From contig CBDCOD010000012.1 of the NCBI GenBank assembly GCA_965219665.1, positions 1-24,953 on the forward strand: DNA of 24,953 nt. The letters are read 5' to 3'. Positions 15,715 to 21,172 of this stretch are shown piece by piece; position 1 is the first letter of the stretch, and each line of letters begins with the position of its first letter. The notes beneath the pieces were generated by a model. It ran no database searches, was not told the origin of the DNA, and saw only the letters and a program-made list of their open reading frames with translations. This DNA is from CBDCOD01 sp965219665 (GTDB lineage Bacteria > Pseudomonadota > Gammaproteobacteria > CAKMZV01). A program made the position numbers and the translations under genes.

Positions 15715-16792
15715 CTATTTTATTTCCTCAAATTTCCCCAATTCTTGACTACTGATTAGGCTGGCTGACCAGATGTAGTTGGCTTGTAGGTTTTGCCGGT
15801 CAACGCGGGCGGTTTGGTTGGTTTGTACGACCAATTTGTTTGCTGCATTGTTGGGCAGGTCAATAACGAATAGCAGATTTTTATTGTTGGTGTCGTAGAG
15901 CACGCGGTTTGGGTTGGCAATGTGCTGTAGGATGTTCAAGATAAAGTCATCATCAACGGCAATATTCTTTTCTTTTTTGAGGTCGCGAACCATGCGGGTT
16001 ATGCGTTTGTCTTGTGCCAGAATGATCGCGGTGTTTGGCGTAACACCGGTGTTTTCCAAATAATCAACTGCTGCGGCAGGCAGGAAGCCTACGGGCGCAG
16101 TTTTGCCGGTGTTAGTGGGTGCTTGATTGTCGTTAATTTCTGAAAGTCGCGGTCGGATTAGTGCTTGATATGCAGCGGTAAATTGATCAGGTGCCAGCGT
16201 TTGTGCGTGGTTTAGCAGCTGTGTGCGCACGGGTGGAGGCAATGCTAGTATTTTAGCACCCATATTGATAGCGGGTGCGGCAGCACTACCAGCTATGCCG
16301 ACATTGTAATTGAAGCCCTCACCGTGATCCAATTCGGGCGGTGTTTCGCCTTCAGGGGTTTGTTCAATTCGACCATCTGATGCCTAGATGCTGCTGAGTG
16401 CAATAACCGTGCAGCGACAGTTGTAGCCGTTGGGCGGATAGTTTGTTTGCCAAAAGGGATCATCAATATGATAAGCAGCATTGTTATAGGGTTGGTGCGA
16501 ATCGCGTACTCGTTCATCTCCAGCAGTAAGGTAGCGCAGATATGGCATAGCTTCTTTTGTTTCTTGGAATTGTTGCCACTGCCCAGCGGCGCGATGCGGA
16601 GCGCACGTTGGTCTGATAAATCAACCGACTTCGCCAGTTTCTATTGCCGTTGTATGACCAACCGTATCGAGCGACGATGCTATTGAAGTCATCACGGAAT
16701 TGGGAGAGCGATTTGCCTTCGGATATGGCCGCCTGAACGGCGTTTTGAAAGTCACGAACAATGTCTAATTTGGCAGCCCCCGCAACAGAGAT
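15715..16792 (-). pseudogene. Phage head morphogenesis protein (SPP1 gp7 / Mu F type) with PBECR-like C-terminus, broken
   Basis: Minus-strand reading gives the conserved C-terminal half of a Mu F/SPP1 gp7-type minor head protein, which helps assemble procapsids. It starts SVAGAAKLDIVRDFQNAVQ, continues YQTNVRSA and, after a one-base frameshift near 16595, QETKEAMPYLRYLTAGDERV, then the hallmark NYPPNGYNCRCTVIALSS. An in-frame TAG (about 16386-16388) follows. After it, an open 205-codon stretch contains 'GEGFNYNVGIAGSAAAP' and a tail with 'NPNRVLYDTNNKNLLFVIDL', resembling the PBECR nuclease-like domains often fused to such proteins. The N-terminal half is missing: the match stops at the right boundary of the insert. 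With truncation, frameshift and stop, it cannot make a working head protein. The 3' part could still yield a small PBECR-like product, but no start signal supports that. Confidence 0.75.
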
Positions 16793-17080
16793 AAGAGAAA
16801 AGCACCACTGACCACAAAAGCCCTAAGCATCGTTACTGACGAAGCGAAAAAGGCAAATATAACACTGGAGCAAGCCTTAACAGAATCAGTTGGAAACAAC
16901 TGGGTGAGCTTTAAGGTGCTTTGGTATAAAAATTCAAATCATCCTCTTCAAAACCATTCGGCAAAGAACGCTTACCCAAAGTGGAAAGAAGCGCCCGATC
17001 CCGACACGCTTAGAGAGCGAGTCCAGAACCAACTTTTACCAAAAGGAGAATTGAATAATGAAAACATCTTCCAAATATGA
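16790..17080 (+). pseudogene. C-terminal part of the broken DUF4373-type replication gene
   Basis: From the GAT at 16790 the frame reads DKRKAPLTTKALSIVTDEAK, then KANITLEQALTESVGNNWVS and FKVLWYKN, ending after about 96 codons. The pattern 'aPlT..al..i..eA.ka.itleqAl...v..nW..Fk..W' is the usual C-terminal domain of phage replication-type proteins. It continues exactly from 15186 if the 1606-bp insert is removed. Its end overlaps a small gene at 17058, so the original operon order is kept. Confidence 0.7.
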
Positions 17081-17180
17081 TGAATTTCACCCCTATTTTC
17101 GCACGAGAGAGGAGTTCCGCACTGATCCTGTGCCTATGGTGCCCCTGAGTGTTATCTATTCACAGCGGGCGTTATATTGA
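17058..17180 (+). CDS. Small hypothetical protein, 40 aa
   Basis: A 40-codon frame begins MKTSSKYDEFHPYFRTREEF and ends SQRALY. It has a strong ribosome site (AAAAGGAG, about 10 bases upstream) located inside the end of the replication-type gene, which it overlaps by 23 bases. That is typical of compact phage operons. No domain is recognised and no membrane segment is seen. The good start signal is the main reason to call it. Its upstream gene is now broken, so it may no longer be expressed. Confidence 0.45.
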   Translation: MKTSSKYDEFHPYFRTREEFRTDPVPMVPLSVIYSQRALY

Positions 17181-17202
17181 ATAAAAAAACAACAATCCGT
17201 TT

Positions 17203-17385
17203 TTGACCAAGTTGCGGGACTGTGCACAAGATGGGAATCAATATCAATTTGTAGGTGCGCACATAAACGAGAATAGCGACCATGTTCCGTTGTATCAGCA
17301 AGTAGGCGAGACTGCGCTTACAAAGTTAGATTCTCTTAACAACCGAGCGAAAGCCCAGAAGGGCGAAAATTACGGAGATCTTTGA
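17203..17385 (+). CDS. Unidentified short ORF, possibly a gene fragment
   Basis: The frame is open from 17185 and includes 'TKLRDCAQDGNQYQFVGAHI' and 'HVPLYQQVGETALTKLDSLN'. The composition is that of a soluble protein. The only start is a TTG without a ribosome site, so it may be the remaining 3' part of a gene that followed the 40-aa ORF. I do not recognise the family. Confidence 0.35.
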   Translation: MTKLRDCAQDGNQYQFVGAHINENSDHVPLYQQVGETALTKLDSLNNRAKAQKGENYGDL

Positions 17386-17490
17386 TGGTCCCCTAAAGTG
17401 CAGGTTTTGGGGGTCGATTTTGATAAGGACTTCCGATATACCACTACACATGGGGATTGGGGGCGTTGCCCCTTATCTGTCAGGGGGAAA

Positions 17491-17622
17491 TTACCCACAG
17501 CCTCTCTCATTTGCCTCATACGGAGCGATAATCCATTGAGTAAGGCCAATGGTTAGGTCTTTGTTGTTAAGTGCGTCACAGCACGCGGAATTGTTAAATT
17601 CTCTTGGATTGTAGCGTGCCAT
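17491..17622 (-). CDS. Small hypothetical protein, 43 aa
   Basis: A minus-strand frame with ATG start reads MARYNPREFNNSACCDALNN, then KDLTIGLTQWIIAPYEANER and GCG. It contains a CC pair and amphipathic helical stretches. No strong ribosome site is seen. It follows the minus-strand ORFs at 17731-18197 and could be the last gene of that unit. The protein-like composition supports a real or recently real gene; family unknown. Confidence 0.4.
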   Translation of the reverse strand: MARYNPREFNNSACCDALNNKDLTIGLTQWIIAPYEANERGCG

Positions 17623-17730
17623 GCCGCTTTTGGGGTTGCCGGGTTTGGCTTAGGATATTTTTTAGATTATGTTTAACTATCTGGGGGGTTGAGTTTTACT
17701 GTATCTGGTATGTAATAGTTTCTGTATTTT

Positions 17731-17928
17731 TTACACATCTGGTATATTTAGTTTTCCGTATGCGGCTACTGCTTTTTTGAGAGCGGGGAATACATTTTTT
17801 GTTTTTACTGATCGGATGCGTCCGTCTTGTCCTAGAGTTAGGGTACGGTATTGAGTTGTTCTGAGTATGATGCACTGACTATATAGGCTTCTTTTCTGAG
17901 CATACTGTAGATAGAATTTAGTGAGCAC
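17731..17928 (-). CDS. Unidentified ORF, probable frame-shifted end of the upstream gene
   Basis: A frame overlapping the end of the next entry by 91 bases in another phase. Its last 45 codons read 'TLGQDGRIRSVKTKNVFPAL' then KKAVAAYGKLNIPDV, which looks like a natural protein end; its first 20 codons look like out-of-frame noise. The likely reading is a frameshift near 17840 in a single gene of about 155 aa. Two genes with overlapping ends are the alternative. Confidence 0.35.
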   Translation of the reverse strand: MLTKFYLQYAQKRSLYSQCIILRTTQYRTLTLGQDGRIRSVKTKNVFPALKKAVAAYGKLNIPDV

Positions 17929-18197
17929 TTGTATGCGTATGCACTTAGCATTTTCATTCCATCTTTGGTATTTGTATCTACTTTAAGTTTAACATTTCGT
18001 TCTAAGCAATTCAGATAGAACTGTTGTTTAGCATCTTCTTTTGTGATTCGATTATTGTGATATTTGGTTGCTGTGAAGCGCGACCATGTAATATCAAAAA
18101 CTTTTGATAAGAGGTTATGTTTTTGCAACAAAAAAAAGAGCGTTTGGTTTTGTTTTTTTGGCATGGCTTTTTGTGGTGATTCCTGGATTTCTGCCAC
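17838..18197 (-). CDS. Unidentified protein with faint sigma-70 region 2-like pattern
   Basis: The start is uncertain: GTG at 18197, or more likely the ATG at 18164 (MPKKQNQTLFFLLQKHNLLS). The GTG lies only three bases from a TATAAT at 18200-18205 and would fall upstream of the expected transcript start. The central part, ITKEDAKQQFYLNCLERN, then KMLSAYAYKCSLNSIYSMLR, has the spacing of helices seen in region 2 of ECF-like sigma factors (acidic 'EDA', 'Q.FYL..L', 'AY.YK...NSI..MLRKE'). This is only a pattern resemblance; region 4 is not seen. It may be a phage or plasmid regulatory gene. The true C-terminus probably lies in the overlapping frame ending at 17731. Confidence 0.45.
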   Translation of the reverse strand: MAEIQESPQKAMPKKQNQTLFFLLQKHNLLSKVFDITWSRFTATKYHNNRITKEDAKQQFYLNCLERNVKLKVDTNTKDGMKMLSAYAYKCSLNSIYSMLRKEAYIVSASYSEQLNTVP

Positions 18198-18199
18198 TT

Positions 18200-18205
18200 A
18201 TTATA
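18200..18205 (-). promoter_or_regulatory. Perfect -10 hexamer upstream of the minus-strand ORFs
   Basis: TATAAT on the minus strand, placed to start transcription near 18193, just ahead of the ATG at 18164. No clear -35 box is found at the usual distance, so it is a weak call. Confidence 0.3.
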
Positions 18206-18343
18206 TCTCAAACATTGTGAAAAGGGATTTTCTACTTAACAAAAACCTTTAAATTATTTGCATTACAACGATTACAAAAGCAGTGATCAGACCCTTTGTT
18301 TTTTCCACAAAAAAACATTACAAAAAAAAGCATTTCAATGGTT

Positions 18344-18367
18344 AAAAAAGTTCCTCTCATGAGGAAC
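18344..18367 (-). terminator. Rho-independent terminator, minus strand
   Basis: On the minus strand GTTCCTC-ATGA-GAGGAAC forms a perfect 7-bp stem with a 4-base loop, followed at once by six T. Only low-complexity ORFs lie upstream on that strand, so the gene it served may be gone. Confidence 0.55.
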
Positions 18368-18369
18368 AG

Positions 18370-18431
18370 TGATTCACAACTTCGTTGTCGCATGTCGCTA
18401 TCGCTCCATGCTCCATCTTCGTAGTGAATCA
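18370..18431. repeat. Inverted repeat with internal hairpins
   Basis: TGATTCAC (18370-18377) and GTGAATCA (18424-18431) form 8-bp arms. Inside lie CAAC-TTC-GTTG and the string GTCGCTATCGCTCCATG. The layout is similar to the larger inverted repeat at 18838-18911. Confidence 0.5.
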
Positions 18432-18767
18432 AAATTCCCAAATCTCATCAAATAAGAATTATTTGTTGACATTTTTGTCTTGCCTTTTGGGTGATTAATG
18501 TCTTTGTTTGGGTCTGATTTTTTGTGTTGGTTTTGGTTAGATTTTTTTTGTTGCGCAGAATATATTTTTGTATTTTTCGAGTGTGCGCTCAAAGGATTTT
18601 GATTGATGTTAGAGGAGTTGAAAGTATTTTGAGTTCGTTTTTGAGATGAGGCCTAACATTTCAGGATGGACCATCAAGTTGTTGTTTGGCATTGATAATG
18701 CTGATCCTGAAGTTGCTCTATGTTGATTTACAGGTTTTTGTATCTTTTGGTTTAACATCCGCCCTTC

Positions 18768-18793
18768 CCGCAAAGCGCGGTTGCGCTTTGCGG
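18768..18793. repeat. Perfect 11-bp hairpin
   Basis: CCGCAAAGCGC and GCGCTTTGCGG pair perfectly around a GGTT loop. A run of T begins about 12 bases further on the plus strand, slightly too far for a classic terminator. Confidence 0.6.
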
Positions 18794-18837
18794 TTCGGTT
18801 GGTTGTTTTTTTTAATTTGCCCTACGTTACCACGTGA

Positions 18838-18911
18838 GGGCATTTGAGAGTAGTCTTTGCATTTCGTCAAGCTATCGCTTGTCTCAATACTTAGACCACT
18901 CTCAAATGCCC
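18838..18911. repeat. Inverted repeat with 19-bp arms
   Basis: GGGCATTTGAGAGTAGTCT (18838-18856) pairs with 18893-18911 with a single mismatch. The 36-base centre contains a smaller hairpin, CAAGC-TATC-GCTTG. The structure is a stem topped by a second stem. It shares the central string CTATCGCT with the repeat at 18370-18431. It sits just ahead of the CTATAG arrays. Confidence 0.7.
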
Positions 18912-18981
18912 GTATAGTTTTTGATATTTTAAAGTTATTGAAATTTTTATTTCGACTGTGGGGGCTGGTCTTGCTTCTTGT

Positions 18982-19134
18982 TCTACAGCCTCTATAGTTT
19001 CTACACTTTCTATAGTTTCTACACTTTCTACACTTTCTACAGTTTCTATAGTTTCTATAGTTTCTATAGTTTCTATAGTTTCTATAGTTTCTATAGTTTC
19101 TATAGTTTCTATAGTTTCTATAGTTTCTATATTT
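18982..19134. repeat. Array of 17 nine-base units (TCTATAGTT type)
   Basis: Seventeen consecutive 9-base units. The first seven vary (TCTACAGCC, TCTACACTT, TCTACAGTT); units 8-16 are perfect TCTATAGTT; the last is TCTATATTT. Every perfect unit contains the palindrome CTATAG. It runs almost directly into the 18-bp array. Confidence 0.95.
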
Positions 19135-19142
19135 CTGATACA

Positions 19143-19646
19143 TCATCTATAGTACATACATCATCTATAGTACATACATCATCTATAGTACATACATCAT
19201 CTATAGTACCTGCATCATCTATAGTACCTGCATCATCTATAGTACCTGCATTATCTATAGTACATACATCATCTATAGTACATACATCATCTATAGTACC
19301 TGCATCATCTATAGTACCTGCATTATCTATAGTACCTGCATTATCTATAGTACATACATCATCTATAGTACCTGCATTATCTATAGTACATACATCATCT
19401 ATAGTACCTGCATTATCTATAGTACCCGCATCATCTATAGTACCTGCATTATCTATAGTACCCGCATTATCTATAGTACCTGCATTATCTATAGTACCCG
19501 CATTATCTATAGTACCCGCATTATCTATAGTACCTGCATTATCTATAGTACCTGCATCATCTATAGTACATACATCATCTATAGTACCTGCATTATCTAT
19601 AGTACCTACATTATCTATAGTACCTACATTATCTATAGTCCATATA
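19143..19646. repeat. Array of 28 eighteen-base units built around CTATAG
   Basis: By my reading there are 28 consecutive 18-base units with the constant core ATCTATAGTAC and a variable part: ATACATC, CTGCATC, CTGCATT, CCGCATT or CTACATT. The variants occur in runs and mixed order, as in an array growing by unequal exchange. The period is exactly twice that of the preceding 9-base array and both contain CTATAG. One plus frame is open throughout (TSSIVH / PASSIV / PALSIV), but so is another, and the ORF starts at a TTG without a ribosome site, so I treat this as a DNA-level array. Possible roles are iterons, a partition site, or a simple satellite. Confidence 0.92.
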
Positions 19647-19716
19647 TCTTCTATATCCTATAAAACAGCCGACCATAAAAGATTAAAGCCAAGAGATTTC
19701 AGGAAGGGTAACAACA

Positions 19717-19848
19717 ATGACGAGCAATAACCAAGAAGCAATTATGAAAAAGGTGGAATTACAGGACGGCGCATCCGCCGACATCGTGCAGGACAATGTG
19801 CAACATTTGAAAGCGCTTTTCTCCGAGGCTTTTACCGAAAGAAATTAG
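19717..19848 (+). pseudogene. N-terminal stub of a type III-like DNA methyltransferase (Mod)
   Basis: The ATG at 19717 has a good ribosome site (AGGAAGGG). The 43 codons read MTSNNQEAIMKKVELQDGAS, then ADIVQDNVQHLKALFSEAFT and ERN. The segment 'LKALFPEAFTE' with a preceding KVEL is the usual N-terminus of type III-like, adenine-specific Mod proteins of 600 aa or so. The frame ends abruptly where family members continue with a 'xxIDFDxLKxxL' segment. The following 90 bases hold a degraded piece of CTATAG-like repeat. It is a truncated gene left at the edge of the array. Confidence 0.6.
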
Positions 19849-19938
19849 GTTACATATTGAAGTTGGTGAAAATGGTCATGAAGTGCTTTTTTATAGTTTG
19901 TACAGTTTCTATACTACCTCTTGTTAGCATAGTTTCTC
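19849..19938. other. Degraded outlier of the CTATAG array
   Basis: TTATAGTTTGTACAGTTTCT, then ATACTACCTC and CATAGTTTCTC resemble worn units of the 9-base and 18-base arrays. The methyltransferase stub thus lies between array DNA on both sides. Confidence 0.4.
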
Positions 19939-20406
19939 TTATCTGTTTGATCTGTTTGTTATTTCGCGATCTGCTTCTTTAATGTCTTCATCTTGTGTTA
20001 TTTTTATAATATTTTTGTGAGCCCGCTGTAGTTCATTTGCGTATAGTCGTTCGGCTCGTTTAAGTTCTTTGAGTTGTCTGCTTAGTCGTATTATTGTTTT
20101 TATAATTTCTGCACCTTCCCATGTTTTTTTCGTTCTTGCTTTTCTATCTGCCTGTTCTTCTGTTAGGTGCACTCTTTTGAATCTTCCTGTTCTTTTTTGA
20201 AGAAAGTATTGTGCGTATATGACGGTCTCATCATTTTGGGGAGTGGTGTTCCACTTTCTCCACGTTGCTTTTATTGTCTTATCTCCTTTGCTTGTGTTGT
20301 TTTCAAGGTTTTGAATATTGATTTTAATGTGTGTTATGCACTGTTCTTGTAAGATTTTATTTAAGTTATCCATAGTTTTTCCTAATTTATTTATATTTTG
20401 TTGCAT
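19939..20406 (-). CDS. Unidentified basic, coiled-coil protein, 155 aa
   Basis: The protein is rich in Lys, Arg, Glu and Asn. Residues 1-45 are polar ('MDNLNKILQEQCITHIKINI'). The middle has a Trp-containing segment, 'TIKATWRKWNTTPQNDETVI', then YAQYFLQKRTGRFKRVHLTE. From about residue 80 to the end it is an alternating charged helix ('LSRQLKELKRAERLYANELQ') suggesting a coiled coil. It has no signal peptide or membrane segment. ATG starts are possible at residues 1 and 12. It is divergent from the secreted protein at 20467 with 60 bases between, so a shared control region is likely. I do not recognise a family; a nucleic-acid-binding or phage/plasmid accessory role is only a guess from charge. 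Confidence 0.6.
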   Translation of the reverse strand: MQQNINKLGKTMDNLNKILQEQCITHIKINIQNLENNTSKGDKTIKATWRKWNTTPQNDETVIYAQYFLQKRTGRFKRVHLTEEQADRKARTKKTWEGAEIIKTIIRLSRQLKELKRAERLYANELQRAHKNIIKITQDEDIKEADREITNRSNR

Positions 20407-20408
20407 TT

Positions 20409-20437
20409 TTGACTATATGTCTTTCATATACTCTATT
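20409..20437 (+). promoter_or_regulatory. Candidate promoter between the divergent genes
   Basis: TTGACT, a 17-base spacer and TCTATT give 5/6 and 4/6 matches to the sigma-70 consensus, 30 bases upstream of the 20467 start. The short AT-rich gap must also hold the promoter for the minus-strand gene, for which I see no clear boxes. Confidence 0.35.
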
Positions 20438-20466
20438 TAAGATATACGTTTTTTTACAAGATTTTT

Positions 20467-21093
20467 ATGAAAATTATTTTTATTTTTAGGTACGCGGCAT
20501 TTTTCTTGGCTTTATTCCACTTAGGTTTTGTTTATGCTCAGTTTTGTGAGCCGGTACTTGACACTGCGGACATTTCGAGATTATCTGTTGTTGATTCTCG
20601 TGAGGATGCTCCTCTTTATGAAGGCAATCCTGCTCGTGCTTCTTTGGATAGGGAGATTAAGGATGAGGAAGAGAGGTTAAGGGATTTGCCTGCCGAATCT
20701 GATGAGGCTGATGTTTTGCGTCAGAGCATTTCTGAGAAGCGTTCTGCTCTTTCGCAATTAAAGAGGGATGATGCTGCATCAGCGGCCTTGAGCGCGAAGT
20801 CTTCTGTTGCTCGTGCTGCTTCTTGGGCAGCAAATAGTATCGGCAATGTTAAGTTAGGTTCTATTGGTAAGTTACCTTCAAAGATACCGTCTGCTTCTTT
20901 GGGTTCAATTGGTATAGGTGATTTAGGTTCTGGTTTGGGCACATTGAGTGTTGATGGTATGGTTGATGGTTTGGGTGATGCTATTTCTGGTGGTGTTAAA
21001 AGTGCTTTGACTGATGCGTTACCTGATCCTCCTGCTTTTCGCACCAAACATATTCACGCTGATAATCTGGAACAATATAAAAGCATTCCTTAA
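20467..21093 (+). CDS. Unidentified secreted protein, 208 aa
   Basis: Residues 1-24 form a signal peptide (basic start, then 'YAAFFLALFHLGFVYA' with likely cleavage before QF). Residues 50-115 are a charged helical stretch ('DREIKDEEERLRDLPAESDE', then 'LRQSISEKRSALSQLKRDDA') likely to be a coiled coil. Residues 115-190 are rich in Gly, Ser, Ile and Leu with a loose repeat of 'LGSIG' ('KLGSIGKLPSKIPSASLGSI'). A single Cys follows the cleavage site by two residues (QFC), but it is not a lipobox. No clear ribosome site. The neighbour at 19939 is divergent and hsdR converges from the right. The layout suggests a periplasmic or surface component of a mobile element, but I do not recognise the family. 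Confidence 0.65.
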   Translation: MKIIFIFRYAAFFLALFHLGFVYAQFCEPVLDTADISRLSVVDSREDAPLYEGNPARASLDREIKDEEERLRDLPAESDEADVLRQSISEKRSALSQLKRDDAASAALSAKSSVARAASWAANSIGNVKLGSIGKLPSKIPSASLGSIGIGDLGSGLGTLSVDGMVDGLGDAISGGVKSALTDALPDPPAFRTKHIHADNLEQYKSIP

Positions 21094-21144
21094 AGGCATC
21101 AACAATGCTATATTTGTGTTCTGTTATACGTGCCATATCTAGTT

Positions 21145-21172
21145 CTTAAAATCAATATTTAAGCCATTTTTT
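21145..21172 (+). terminator. Weak terminator between converging genes
   Basis: CTTAAA-ATCAATA-TTTAAG is a 6-bp AT stem followed by CCATTTTTT. It would end transcription of the secreted-protein gene just before the hsdR stop, which it slightly overlaps. The stem is AT-only, so the call is weak. Confidence 0.3.

Larger units (their letters stand above)
15187..16792. mobile_element. 1606-bp insert splitting the replication-type gene
   Basis: The 7-mer CAGAGAT occurs at 15180-15186 and again at 16786-16792. If everything after the first copy up to the end of the second is removed, the codons WLTVRD join in frame to KRKAPLTTKALSIV, giving a normal-looking protein. The insert holds a terminator-like hairpin, an orphan promoter, and a minus-strand phage head gene whose 5' end is cut at the right boundary. 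I see no transposase and no convincing terminal inverted repeats (only GGGGG near each end). It may be an insertion with a 7-bp target duplication, or DNA captured through 7-bp microhomology. Confidence 0.55.
18206..18981. other. AT-rich non-coding region with several hairpins
   Basis: I see no supported gene in these 776 bases. The longest minus-strand frames are low-complexity (Lys/Asn/Gln-rich) or run into the 9-bp array as repeats of NYR, so they are most likely fortuitous. The region carries four inverted repeats (18344-18367, 18370-18431, 18768-18793 and 18838-18911), listed separately. Confidence 0.5.

Noticed and set aside
18232..18441. 69-codon minus-strand frame with a CFCNRC motif
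   Set aside because: It reads through a clear minus-strand terminator and an inverted repeat, so the Cys pattern is probably chance.
18718..19146. 142-codon minus-strand frame with repeated NYR residues
   Set aside because: Its N-terminal half is just the 9-bp array in translation, and the rest crosses two strong inverted repeats with no recognisable protein.
19143..19646. CRISPR array
   Set aside because: Units are 18 bases with no unique spacers, and no cas genes are nearby.
18978..19730. 250-codon plus-strand frame across the CTATAG arrays
   Set aside because: It starts at a TTG with no ribosome site. A repeat of 9 or 18 bases stays open automatically, and a second frame is open too. 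It runs past the start of the methyltransferase stub.
19853..19900. IS630-type transposase fragment (HIEVGENGHEVLF)
   Set aside because: The similarity to 'IEKAGHEVLFLPPYSPD' covers about a dozen residues only and then runs into array-like DNA. Too short to call.
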